In this document: one piece after another, positions 24,874 to 33,891 of the stretch
Layout of the letters: every line of letters begins with the position of its first letter
Numbering within the stretch: the stretch's first letter is position 1
Origin: CATQHS01 sp963422655
GTDB lineage: Bacteria; Actinomycetota; Acidimicrobiia; Acidimicrobiales; Aldehydirespiratoraceae
DNA: 64,000 bases
NCBI GenBank assembly: GCA_963422655.1
Contig: OY730440.1
Location: 1,612,001 to 1,676,000 of the forward strand
Direction of reading: 5' to 3'
Position numbers and translations under genes: made by a program
Notes under the pieces: generated by a model
Databases searched by the model: none
What the model saw: only the letters and a program-made list of their open reading frames with translations
What the model was told of the DNA's origin: nothing

Positions 24874-27123
24874 CGCCGGTGACGCCGGGGCCGGCGGTGG
24901 GTCGAGCCGTGGCCCGGGTGGACGGGTGGGCCAAGGTCTCGGGGACGGCTACCTACCTGACCGACATGAGTGGACCGGACATGACTCACGCCGCGGTGGT
25001 GCGCTCCGAGCACCCCCGGGCTCGCGTCGTCGGGATCGACGCGAGCGACGTGCAGGCCTGGCCCGGAGTGCTGGCCGTGCTCACACCCGACGATGGGGCC
25101 GGCCTGCCGCCGGTCCGGATATTCGCCGATTCGCCGCCTATAGCCAGGATCCTCACCTCCACCCCCCAATTCGTCGGCGACGCCGTGGCCGCGGTGGTGG
25201 CCGAGACCGAGACGCTGGCCCGGCAAGCGGCGGCCGCGGTGGCGGTGGACTACGAGCCTCTGCCGGCAGTGCTCACCGCACTGCAAGCTCGAGCCGCTGA
25301 GATCGAGCTGCATCCGGAGGCGCCCGGCAACCGGGCCGGACCGCCGGTGAACATCGCCCGGGGCGACGCCGAGGCGGCTCTGGCCGGCTGCGACCGTGTG
25401 TTTCGGGACAGCTTCACTACCCAGCGTCAGTGCGCCCAGACCATCGAGCCTTTGGCCTGCGTGTGTCACTGGACCGATGGGTACCTCGATGTCTGGACCC
25501 ACCTCGACTCGATGTTCCATTTCCGCGACACCCTGGCCGAAGCCTTGGCTGTCGATCCCGAACGGGTCCGGATCCATCCCCCCGAGGCGCTGGGTGCCAC
25601 CTTCGGGCTCAAGAACAGCCTGCTGTCCTCACTCGAACCACTGGCCGCGCTGGCTTCGCGGCGGGTGGGACGCCCGGTCAAGCTGACCCTGTCACCGGAG
25701 GAGTCGATGGCGGCCACCGTGACTCGCCACCGGGCCCATATCGACCTGGTCACCGGAGTGAACCACGACGGGACCATCGTGGCTCGGACCGCGGCCGTGC
25801 TGCTGGACTCCGGCGCCTACGGCTGGGGTTACGTGGTGGCGTTGAGCATGGCCGGCAAGTGGGCTTCGCTGTACCGCACCGAGCATCTGCGCTTCTCGGC
25901 TGTCTCCGTCTACACCAATCACGTCCCGGGAGGGGCTTACCGGTCGGTGGGCACGGCCCAGATCCATTTCGCCATGGAATCTCAGCTCGACGAGATCGCC
26001 CGATCCCTCGGTATCGACCCGGTGGAACTACGCCGCCGCAACCTGATCGGCGTGGGCGACCAGCTTCCGTTCGGCACCGAGATCCGCTCTTTCGGAGCCT
26101 TGGCCTGCCTCGACCAAGGGGCAACCGCTTTCGGCTGGGAGCCGGCTGCCGACCGGGTCCGACGCCCCGACCGCCGACCGATCGATCCCATCGGTCGGAG
26201 CCGGGGAACAGGCATGGCCATGGGCATGCATCATGCCGGGCTGACCGGGCTCACCCCGATACCGGAGATGTCGCGCTGCCAGGCTGAGCTGCTTGCCGAC
26301 GGCACGGTCGAAATCACCGTCGGCGTGGTCGACAAGGGTCAGGGCTCGCTCACCACGCTCACTCTGGTGGCAGCCGACGAGCTGGGTCTGGCGCCGGACC
26401 GGGTTCGGGTCGCCAACCTCGGGACCGCAGCCGTGCCCTTCGATCCCTCCGGGGCCGAAGCCAGCCGCACCACCTACGTCATGGGTCGAGCCGTGGCCGA
26501 CGGAGCCCGTCGGCTTCGGGAGACGATCCGAGACCGGTTCGGGTCGGACCCCGCCGAGTTGACTGCGGCCGAGATGGCGGCCTCCGGCCCGACCGGCCCT
26601 ATACGGGCGCAGGGATATTTCGAACCAACCGACCGTGATCCCTTGCCGGTGGTCGGCGCCCACTTCTGTGAGGTCGAGGTCGACCACGCCACCGGCTGCG
26701 TGCGGGTGCTGCGTTACGTGGCTGCTCAGGACGTGGGCCGGGTCATCAATCCCCTGGGCTGCGCGGGCCAGATGGAGGGCGGTATCCATCACGGGCTCGG
26801 CTATGCGCTCACCGAAGAGCTGCTGCACGACGAGGGGTTCCCTCTGAACCCCAATTTCATGGGCTACAAGGTGCTGATGGCCTCCGACATGCCGGCAATC
26901 GAGGACCGTCCCGGTGGAGGATCCGGACCCCGACGGGGGGCCGTTCGGGGCCAAGGGGGTAGGCACGCCCGTCATCCCGGCCATCGCTGCGGCCGTGGCC
27001 AACGCCGTTCGTGACGCTATCGGAGTCCGTTTGAGCGAGCTGCCCATGACCCCACCCCGGGTACTGGCCGCCCTCATCGCTGGGCCGGGTCAGCTCAACG
27101 CAGCTCCAGCAGCGAGGTCCTGA
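24870..27123 (+). CDS. Molybdenum hydroxylase large subunit (XdhA/CoxL-like), frameshifted near 26910
   Basis: As read, a 714-residue protein ends at 27014 in a nonsense tail. Dropping one C from the CCC run at 26910-26912 joins it to the rest of the family C-terminus (EDPDPDGGPFGAKGVG and onward) ending at 27123, about 750 residues. The molybdopterin domains are otherwise complete: GAYRSVGTAQ, VDKGQGSLTT, DVGRVINPLG. Two sites deviate from active relatives: GATFGLK replaces GGGFGGK, and Thr follows GAKGVG where the catalytic Glu belongs. It lacks the AYRCSFR loop of CO dehydrogenase. ATG 24870 overlaps the coxS-type gene. It may be inactive, mis-sequenced or specialised. Confidence 0.8.
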
Positions 27124-27725
27124 CCAGGAAGTCGTCCTCGGAGCCTCGATGGTCGGGCCGGTCGGGGTACTCCAGCTTGACCGAGCCGATGATCCGGAAC
27201 TCGGCCTCGTCGGGCTGGCCCGTGACGTCAATGGTGAACCGGGCCGATGATCCCTCCAAGCGGCCGTCGCAGGCCTCAGCGCCCAGTTGCTCTTCGGTGA
27301 AGCGGTTCTTCCAAGGCGTAGGCGACCGCTTCGGCGCTCGGGCCGGTGCCATCGACGACGTTGGACAGGCCGCAGATGATCCCGCCGGCGGTAAAAGCGT
27401 TCCGGGTCTCGGCGTAGAGCTCGACGGTCCATTCCAGCCCCGAATCGAGGTCCGGGGCTTGGGTGAGCTCCAGTTCGACCATGAGGGTCCGGTCGTCGGG
27501 CTGCCATACCGTGACGGTCTCGATATCGGCACCGACATCGCAGCGTTCGCCGGTGTCGCGTCCAGCTTCTCGACAGTCACCGCTTTTGTCGTCCACCGTC
27601 ACTCTGGTGGCGTCGCTACCGGTCGGGAACAAGAAATTGGCGTCGATCACGCCCAGCCCGGACAGGGCCCAGACCACGACGAGAACCACCCCGACCCCGG
27701 CCAGCAGAACGGTCCGAGACGGCAA
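27095..27725 (-). CDS. Hypothetical membrane-anchored protein, frameshifted near 27313
   Basis: Unrecognised. A TTG start at 27725 (GAGG 8 nt upstream of the start) gives a short N-terminal membrane segment (VLLAGVGVVLVVVWALSGLG) and an extracytoplasmic beta-rich domain with paired cysteines (GDCREAG, ERCDVG, GIICGL). As read it stops at 27276. Removing one base of the AA pair at 27313-27314 restores AYAWKNRFTEEQLGAEAC and a total of about 209 residues ending at 27095, with regular strands to the end. It lies 12 bp after the oxygenase gene on the same strand and its 3' end overlaps the convergent large-subunit gene by about 29 bp. Confidence 0.55.
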
Positions 27726-27737
27726 GCTCCGGGACCT

Positions 27738-28730
27738 CTACTGGTCTTCGAGCATCGACATCGACTTGGCTTTGATCCACTCCCCCGACAGCACCGGCTC
27801 GTAGTGGCCGGGCCGGGCCGGCGTGATGGTGGTGGGGATGGTCTCGATGCGAGCCCGGTACGACGGCTGGAAGAAGAACGGCACCGACACCCGGTCCCGA
27901 TGCTGGTCGTCTCCATCGGGGATCACCACCCGGTGCAGGGTCGAGACCCAGCGGTCGTTGGTCCAGCGGGCCATGAGGTCGCCGAGGTTCACCACGAAAC
28001 CGCCCGGCACTATCGGGACGTCGGTCCACTGGTCGTCCACGAAGATCTGCAACCCGGGGATCTGTTCGGCTGCCACGATGGTGAAGGCCCCGTAGTCGGT
28101 GTGAGCGCCCCGCCGCAACTGGCCGGGCCGGACGGCACCGGCCGGCGGGTACCAGTTCACCAGCAGCAGGGCGGTGTGGTCGGTGACCTTGTCACCGAAC
28201 CAGCCCGAGGGCAGGTCCAAGGCTCGAGCAAAAAGCGGCAACATGTCGAGGCAAAGCCGTTCCATGACCTGGTAGTAGCGTTCGAACACCGGCCGGAGCC
28301 GGGCCGGTTCTTCGGGCCAAAGGTTGGGCAGGAAGGTGGCCTCGGCCCCTTCCACGAAAGCCCGGGCCCGGATCTCGGGATCGTCGAACCGGTTGACGTT
28401 GAACGACTCGCACAGGTCGGGCGGGGCTTGCTCGTCACCCAGGGTGGCGGCCAGTGAGGTGGTGTCGAGGCCGAGATAGCCGCGGTAGTGCTCAGGGCCG
28501 GGCGGGGCCACCTTCTGCTTGATCTCATTCGGCAGCAGGAAGAACCTTCGAGCCACGGCCATTACCTCGGTCACCAGGTCGGCAGGCACGCCGTGGCCGG
28601 TGATGACGAAGAAGCCGCTGGTGGTGCAGGCGTTGTCCAAGGCTCGGGCTGTCTCGTCGGTTCTCGACGGCTCGACCCCACCCGCGCCGGTGCCGCTTCT
28701 GCTGATGTCGATGGTGGGAACCGGTCTCAT
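27738..28730 (-). CDS. 2-oxoglutarate/Fe(II)-dependent oxygenase, isopenicillin-N-synthase family
   Basis: A 330-residue double-stranded beta-helix oxygenase. The non-haem DIOX_N part (VPTIDIS, SGFFVITGHGVPADLV) is followed by the iron ligands His and Asp in AHTDYGAFT, the distal His in VSTLHRVV and the 2OG-binding Arg in DRVSVPFF. It should hydroxylate or N-dealkylate a small molecule using 2-oxoglutarate and oxygen. ATG 28730 is the first start in register with MRPVPTIDIS. It follows the permease gene of importer 2 by about 29 bp and so is probably on that transcript. Ethylene-forming or beta-lactam functions are not implied. Confidence 0.9.
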   Translation of the reverse strand: MRPVPTIDISRSGTGAGGVEPSRTDETARALDNACTTSGFFVITGHGVPADLVTEVMAVARRFFLLPNEIKQKVAPPGPEHYRGYLGLDTTSLAATLGDEQAPPDLCESFNVNRFDDPEIRARAFVEGAEATFLPNLWPEEPARLRPVFERYYQVMERLCLDMLPLFARALDLPSGWFGDKVTDHTALLLVNWYPPAGAVRPGQLRRGAHTDYGAFTIVAAEQIPGLQIFVDDQWTDVPIVPGGFVVNLGDLMARWTNDRWVSTLHRVVIPDGDDQHRDRVSVPFFFQPSYRARIETIPTTITPARPGHYEPVLSGEWIKAKSMSMLEDQ

Positions 28731-28759
28731 GTCATCTCTGTTGGCGTGGTGTACCCGGC

Positions 28760-29695
28760 TCAGGTCAAGCCCCGGAAGAAGGGCCGGGCCAAGGCACTGG
28801 GCTCGTGGGTGCGGTGGGCGAAGAACGACACGGTGACGATGGTCACGATGAACGGTGCAGCCGACAGCAACTCGGAATTGAGTTCGTGGCCCACGGTGGG
28901 CAGCGTCAACCGGAACGAGTTGACGGTGCCGAACAGAATGCATCCCCCGATGACCCCCCGCAGGGTCCAGCCTCCGAAGATCACCGCGGCGATGGCGATG
29001 AACCCCTGGCCGCCCACGATGGCGTCTTCGAACCGGCCTATCTGACCCAATACCAGGTAACCGCCGCCGAGCCCGGCCGTGAGCCCGGCGATGTAGATGG
29101 ACTGGCGGCGGCGTTTGTTGACGTCGATGCCGGACACGTCGGCGGATTGCGGGTTCTCCCCGACTGCTCGCACCTCCAGACCCCAGCGGGTCCGGTACAG
29201 CAGCCACCACGCGGCCGGGACCATCGGGTACACCAGATAGAGGGGCCAGGGCTGGTAGAAGAGAGCTTCACCCACCAAAGGGATGTCCGACACTACCGGT
29301 ATGGCGAAACGGTGCGCGGCCCGCGATACCGGCTGGATGCTGGTGTTGAGGAAGCTGGCAACACCCAGGACCAAAGTGTTGAGGGCCAGCCCGACGATGA
29401 ACTGGTTGGCGCTGAGCCGGTGGCTCATGTTGGCGTGCAGGCCGGCGATGACGATCCCGATAGCGGTGGCGAACATCAAGCCCACCGTCACCGACGAGGT
29501 GAGATGCATTCCCAAGGCTCCGGCGAAGGCCCCGCCCAGCACCATGCCTTCCAGTGAGATGTTGAGCGTGCCGGCTCGCTCGGCGATCGTTTCCCCGATG
29601 GCGGCGAAGGCCAGCAGAGCCGCGAAGCGCATCGCCCCCGAGTAGGAGACGTCGTTGCTCACCACGTCGCCGACAGCACCGATGAAGTCGCCCAT
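28760..29695 (-). CDS. ABC transporter permease (BMP/NupQ-like, importer 2)
   Basis: A 311-residue BPD_transp_2 permease. GETIAERAGTLNISLEGMVL, RLSANQFIVGLALNTLVLGV and RAVGENPQSADVSGI line up one for one with the importer 1 permease at 21832-22743. ATG 29695 lies 3 bp after the other permease's stop. It is the last transporter gene of importer 2, and the 2OG oxygenase follows. As with importer 1, the substrate is probably nucleoside- or purine-like by family, which is inference. Confidence 0.9.
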   Translation of the reverse strand: MGDFIGAVGDVVSNDVSYSGAMRFAALLAFAAIGETIAERAGTLNISLEGMVLGGAFAGALGMHLTSSVTVGLMFATAIGIVIAGLHANMSHRLSANQFIVGLALNTLVLGVASFLNTSIQPVSRAAHRFAIPVVSDIPLVGEALFYQPWPLYLVYPMVPAAWWLLYRTRWGLEVRAVGENPQSADVSGIDVNKRRRQSIYIAGLTAGLGGGYLVLGQIGRFEDAIVGGQGFIAIAAVIFGGWTLRGVIGGCILFGTVNSFRLTLPTVGHELNSELLSAAPFIVTIVTVSFFAHRTHEPSALARPFFRGLT

Positions 29696-29698
29696 GGG

Positions 29699-30859
29699 TC
29701 AGGTCCTGGCTCGTGTGGCGGCCAGCGCCCGGCGGCGCTCTCGGATGAACAGGATGGCCGGCGGCACCAGTAGCGCCAGCACCAGCAGGGCCTGCACCAC
29801 CTGGGAGATCTCGCGCTCCACTCCGGTAGCGGCCAGAAATCCCGACCCGGCCCGGAGCCCGGCGAAACTGAAAGCCATGACCACGATGAACACCGGGTGC
29901 TGGCGGGCCACCAAGGCCACCAGCAGCCCTTCCCAGCCGATGTTGTTGGAGAAACCCGGGGTGAACCGGTAGTTCCCGAAATCGCCGCCGGAGAGCATCA
30001 TGGCTCCGGCCAGACCGGCACACCCACCCGAGATCAACATGGCACCGGTGCCGTACTTGATGGTGGACACTCCGGCTCGTCGGGCGGTGCGAGGGTTGCG
30101 GCCCAGCATCTTCATGCGAAACCCCCACACCGTGCGCCTGAACATGAATAAGACGATCACGGCCATCACGATGACGGCGATGGCGCTGATCGGGAAGTCG
30201 TTGCCCCCCAGGGTGATTCGAGGCAGCCGGGTGTCGTCGGCGAGCTGGGCACTCACCTGGTTACGTACCGAACGGTCCTCCTGGAAAGGGGCCAGCAGCA
30301 GCGACTCCACCTTCAATCCGTAGCCGGTTGCCTGTGAGGCCACCGTTATCAACAACAGCGTGGTCAATACCTCGGGCACACCCCTCCAGTACAGGAGTCC
30401 GCTGGCGATGCCGGCCCAGATGGCGCCTCCCACGATTCCGGCCCCGAGCAGGCATATGACCACCAGCGGCCCTGGACCCCCCATACGAATGCCCACGTAA
30501 GTAGCGAAGGCGGCACCCATCATCACCTGGCCTTCCTGGCCGATGTTGACCAGCCCGGCCCGGCCGTTGACGGCGGTTCCGAGTGCCACCACCACCAAGG
30601 GGATGGCGATGCCGATGGTCTCTCCCCATCGACCCGGGGCTCGCAGGCTGCCGTCGAGCAGAGCCGAGAAGACGGCCCGCCATGATCCGCCGGTGACAGA
30701 CACGATGATGGCGGAGATGAACAGGGCCGCCAAGATGCAGCCCAGGTACATGGCCAGCGCCACCCCCAGCTCATGGAGGCGGGAGGGCGCGGATACGGGT
30801 TCGACGGCCGGTGCGGCCACCTCCACGTCGGTGCCGCCGACCGAACGGAGCTCGCTCAC
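29699..30859 (-). CDS. ABC transporter permease (BMP/NupP-like, importer 2)
   Basis: A 386-residue permease with about ten spans. GRAGLVNIGQEGQVMMGAAF and GRNPRTARRAGV plus GFLAATGVER correspond to the importer 1 permease at 20681. GTG 30859 overlaps the ATPase stop as GTGA, the same junction type as in importer 1. The N-terminal 40 residues are a polar cytoplasmic tail rich in Val and Ala. It forms the pore with the 28760-29695 product. Confidence 0.9.
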   Translation of the reverse strand: MSELRSVGGTDVEVAAPAVEPVSAPSRLHELGVALAMYLGCILAALFISAIIVSVTGGSWRAVFSALLDGSLRAPGRWGETIGIAIPLVVVALGTAVNGRAGLVNIGQEGQVMMGAAFATYVGIRMGGPGPLVVICLLGAGIVGGAIWAGIASGLLYWRGVPEVLTTLLLITVASQATGYGLKVESLLLAPFQEDRSVRNQVSAQLADDTRLPRITLGGNDFPISAIAVIVMAVIVLFMFRRTVWGFRMKMLGRNPRTARRAGVSTIKYGTGAMLISGGCAGLAGAMMLSGGDFGNYRFTPGFSNNIGWEGLLVALVARQHPVFIVVMAFSFAGLRAGSGFLAATGVEREISQVVQALLVLALLVPPAILFIRERRRALAATRART

Positions 30860-32466
30860 GCCGGCACCGGAGTTTCGACCATGCCGGCCCCTCCCATCAA
30901 CAGACCGAGCTGTTCCAGGTCCACTTCGCCCCGATTCATCTCTCCGATGACCCGGCCTTGGAAGAGCACCACGATCCGGTCCGAGAGCTGGAGGATCTCC
31001 TCGAGCTCGCTGGAGATCAACAACACACCCACCCCGGTGTCGGCCACCTTCCGGAGCCGGCCGGTCATCCACTCGATGGCACCCACGTCGAGGCCATGGG
31101 TCGGTTGCGCCGCCACCAGCACCTTGGGGGCATAGCTCAACTCCCGGGCCAGCACCACCCGCTGCTGGTTACCGCCCGAAAGCGACCAGAACGGGGCATC
31201 GGGTCCGGCGGTTTGGATCTCGAATTCTTCGATGAGCCGGGCCGCTTCGTGGCGCATGACGGCCGGGTCGTAGACTCCCCGCTTGGCGATCCGGTCCAAG
31301 TCGACCAGGAAGAGGTTCTCGGCCACGCTCATATCGATTACGCAACCCGAGGAGTGGCGGTCTTCGGGGATGACAGCGATACCGGCCCGGGCCATGGCCC
31401 CCGGTTTTTTCGGTTCCACCTTCGTTCCCTCCACCTCCACTGTCCCGGCTTCGGTACCCAGCAGGCTCGACAGCAGGTCGGTGAGGGCGGTCTGACCGTT
31501 GCCCTCGACCCCGGCCACTCCTACGACCTCGCTGCTGAACACGTCGAAGCTCAAACCGTCCAAGGTGATCCGGCCGTCGGGTCCCCGGGCCACCACGTCG
31601 CGCAGGCGCAGCACCGGTATCTTGGCGTCGAGTTCAGTTCTACCTTCGTCGAGCCGTTCGCCGTTTCCGTCGGCGGTAGCCAACTCGGTCACCAACCCCA
31701 GAGCGACCGCCTCCGAGCGAAGCGACACTTCCCGACCCACCATGGCCCGAGCCAGCATGGGGGCGTCGGCCTCGTCCGTCTTCATCCGCTTCACCACCGC
31801 GCCAGCCCGCATGATGGTGATCTCGTCGGTGGCATGGAGGACCTCGTCGAGCTTGTGGCTGACGAGGGCCACGGCCCGGTTTTCTTCTTGCACGGCTTGA
31901 CGCAACACTGCGAACAATCGCTCGGACTCGGCCGGGGTGAGCACGGATGTGGGCTCGTCGAATATGAGGATGCTGGGATCCCGGCGCAGGCATTTTATGA
32001 TCTCGACCCGCTGACGGACCCCGGCCGGTAGATCGCCGACCCGGGCATCGGCATCCACGCCCAGCCCGTAGCGCTCGCTGATTTCGGCCACCCGCCGCCG
32101 GGCCGCCCCCGCATCGAACCGGCCGATATCTCCCAGCATGACGTTCTCCCACACCGTGAGCGGGTCTACCAAGCTGAAATGTTGGTGGACCATGCCGATT
32201 CCCAGTTCGGCCGCTTCTTGCGGGTCGCGGATCTGGCTGCGGGTGCCGTCCACGTCGATGGTGCCCCCGTCGGGCGGTACCAAGCCGATCAGCACCTTCA
32301 TGAGGGTGGACTTGCCGGCTCCGTTCTCGCCCAGAATGCCGTGGATGCGGCCTCGGTGCAGAGTCAGATCAACGTGATCACAGGCGGTGATGGTGCCGAA
32401 CGACTTGGATATGGAAGTGAGTGCGACGGCGGGAACAGACGTTCCCGCCGTCGCGTGATCAGTCAT
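30856..32466 (-). CDS. Duplicated-domain ABC transporter ATPase (importer 2)
   Basis: A 536-residue double ATPase. Domain 1 has Walker A GENGAGKST, a degenerate signature (PAGVRQR) and ILIFDEPTS; domain 2 has the degenerate GVEGNGQ, LSGGNQQ and VAAQPTHGLD. This mirrors importer 1. ATG 32466 is taken as start; a GTG at 32472 is two codons upstream, and no clear ribosome site separates them. The substrate-binding lipoprotein gene lies 23 bp upstream on the same strand and is transcribed first. Confidence 0.93.
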   Translation of the reverse strand: MTDHATAGTSVPAVALTSISKSFGTITACDHVDLTLHRGRIHGILGENGAGKSTLMKVLIGLVPPDGGTIDVDGTRSQIRDPQEAAELGIGMVHQHFSLVDPLTVWENVMLGDIGRFDAGAARRRVAEISERYGLGVDADARVGDLPAGVRQRVEIIKCLRRDPSILIFDEPTSVLTPAESERLFAVLRQAVQEENRAVALVSHKLDEVLHATDEITIMRAGAVVKRMKTDEADAPMLARAMVGREVSLRSEAVALGLVTELATADGNGERLDEGRTELDAKIPVLRLRDVVARGPDGRITLDGLSFDVFSSEVVGVAGVEGNGQTALTDLLSSLLGTEAGTVEVEGTKVEPKKPGAMARAGIAVIPEDRHSSGCVIDMSVAENLFLVDLDRIAKRGVYDPAVMRHEAARLIEEFEIQTAGPDAPFWSLSGGNQQRVVLARELSYAPKVLVAAQPTHGLDVGAIEWMTGRLRKVADTGVGVLLISSELEEILQLSDRIVVLFQGRVIGEMNRGEVDLEQLGLLMGGAGMVETPVPA

Positions 32467-32489
32467 TGCCACCAGTTTCGAGCGAGTCG

Positions 32490-33686
32490 TCAGCCTCCGC
32501 CGTAGGCCTTGGCCTTTATCTCGTCGAACGCCTCTTTGTGGACGCCGTCGGCCACGTCGAGGTGGATTTGGTTCAGCAGTTCCTCCTGCTCGGGAGTGGC
32601 ACCACAGATCTTGGCCCCGACCTCTGGATCCTTACCCACCGCGAACAGTTTGATGCTGCCCTCTTGGATCTCGCCTGACACGATGCCGGGGAATACGGCC
32701 CGGGCGAAATCGCCCCCGTCGAACAGCACGGCCATGTCCCAGTGCAGGTCGGTCCGTTCGCACACATTGGAAGCCCCGGCGCTCATGACGATCACATCGT
32801 GCTCATTGGCCAACTGCACGAGCGGCTCGTGGGCGCCGCCCAGGTACGGATAGACGGCATCCATGCCGGCGTCGAGCGCGATGTTGAAGGCTTCGGTGGC
32901 CCCGGCCACGTTGTCGAAATCGAACGGGAAGTTGCCGGTGGGGGTGTAGGTCACGTCGTAACTGGGATCCACATCCTTGAGGCCGAGCCTGAAGGCCAGC
33001 TCGGTTTCCACTTCGAACCCGAGATCGCAACAACCAATCATGGCCACCGAGTCGCCGCCCCGCTCCTTGAGGAGCAGGCCGGTGGCATAGCCGGCCACGT
33101 ACTGGATTTCGGATCCGTCATCGGTGCTGAGGGCCACACCCGGCGTCTGCGGGTAACCGGTGCCGCAGTTGCAATACCAGAAGACGTCGGGATACCGCTC
33201 CACCAAGTCGGGCAGCGGGTCGGCAATCTCGCCGGCGCCGACGGCCACGATGTCGACGCCTTGGGCCACCAGGTTCTCCAGCTCGGTGTCGGCGACAGCG
33301 GGCTCGATGTTGTCGATGACTATCGGGTCCTCCCATCCGTTGGCCATTGAGATTTCAATGGCCGCGTCGACCAAGGCCTGGTAGTAGGCACCGTCGTCGC
33401 GAGGTCCGGCTGCAGCCACACCCAACACGACCTTTCCGTCGCTGTTGGTGTCCATCGGATCGGCGGCTGATTCGACTGTGGTGGTCGTTTCGGCTGATTC
33501 AGCAGTGGTGCTCGTTTCGACTGATTCGACTGTGGTGGTCGTTTCGGCTGATTCGGCAGTGGTGCTCGTTTCGGCTGATTCGGCTGTTTCGATGACAGCC
33601 TCATCGTCGTCACCGCCACAGGCGGTCGCCATGAGGGCGAATACCGTCAGGATCGCCATGAGCAGTAGCAGTGGATGTCGCTTCAT
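32490..33686 (-). CDS. BMP family ABC transporter substrate-binding lipoprotein (importer 2)
   Basis: A 398-residue BMP-family lipoprotein. The lipobox ends at Cys23 (LMATAC). A Thr/Glu/Ser linker of about 45 residues, built from four 9-residue units (ESAETTTT type), follows and is encoded by a 27/54-bp tandem repeat. The ligand domain starts at KVVLGVAAAGPRDDGAYYQ and includes DIVAVGAGEIADPLPD and MIGCCDLGFEVE. ATG 33686 has a strong GGAGGGG. Unusually, an upstream sequence can pair with this ribosome site (33690-33780). It is the first gene of importer 2, and the downstream order matches importer 1. Confidence 0.92.
   Translation of the reverse strand: MKRHPLLLLMAILTVFALMATACGGDDDEAVIETAESAETSTTAESAETTTTVESVETSTTAESAETTTTVESAADPMDTNSDGKVVLGVAAAGPRDDGAYYQALVDAAIEISMANGWEDPIVIDNIEPAVADTELENLVAQGVDIVAVGAGEIADPLPDLVERYPDVFWYCNCGTGYPQTPGVALSTDDGSEIQYVAGYATGLLLKERGGDSVAMIGCCDLGFEVETELAFRLGLKDVDPSYDVTYTPTGNFPFDFDNVAGATEAFNIALDAGMDAVYPYLGGAHEPLVQLANEHDVIVMSAGASNVCERTDLHWDMAVLFDGGDFARAVFPGIVSGEIQEGSIKLFAVGKDPEVGAKICGATPEQEELLNQIHLDVADGVHKEAFDEIKAKAYGGG
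33469..33576. repeat. Tandem repeat (54-bp unit, two copies; 27-bp sub-units) in the lipoprotein linker
   Basis: Two 54-bp units, 33469-33522 and 33523-33576, differ at only a few positions, and each is made of two related 27-bp halves. They code the acidic, Thr-rich linker after the lipobox. Such arrays change length easily and would alter the tether of the binding protein. Confidence 0.8.
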
Positions 33687-33689
33687 CTT

Positions 33690-33780
33690 CCCCTCCGGGT
33701 AATAGAGCCGTAATTGCGTCGACGTGGTTTGTTGGGTAGACCAGCCGACGGGCGTCACCCTAGCAACCATTACGGAGGGG
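33690..33780 (-). promoter_or_regulatory. Structured 5' leader that can sequester the ribosome site of the importer 2 lipoprotein
   Basis: On the minus strand CCCCTCCGTAAT (33780-33769) can pair either with AATTACGG (33715-33708; 7 perfect bp over CCGTAAT) or with ATTACCCGGAGGGG (33703-33690), which contains the Shine-Dalgarno site; the latter gives 12 bp with a 2-nt bulge. The two pairings exclude each other. Between them lies a foldable segment with GGG-TGACG-CCC and CGTCG...CGACG plus TGGT...ACCA stems. This is the layout of a translation-controlling leader. Ligand, promoter and transcript start are not known. Confidence 0.4.
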
Positions 33781-33891
33781 AGCCAATGAGCGCGATTCGC
33801 GGTCCGGGCTCGAATCGGAGTGGTTCGGGGCTGGGCCCGAGCTTGCGTCGTCACACGATCGGCGTTTTGGCTTAGGTCCGGCGGGCGATCT

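Noticed and set aside
24870..27123. Aerobic carbon-monoxide dehydrogenase (form I CoxL) for the first hydroxylase
   Set aside because: The form I signature AYRCSFR is replaced by GAYRSVG, so CO oxidation is not supported; the same applies to the fused enzyme (ASFRGYG).
27177..28457. Plus-strand open frame of about 426 codons opposite the 2OG oxygenase
   Set aside because: Antisense to a protein with all iron and 2OG ligands; the frame itself is His/Gly/Arg-rich without motifs.
33708..33780. Guanidine-I (ykkC) riboswitch assignment for the importer 2 leader
   Set aside because: CTAGGGT and CTGGTC occur at a similar spacing, but the conserved CCGAGAG and the 3' ACGGAGGGA blocks are absent, so I report only an unassigned structured leader.
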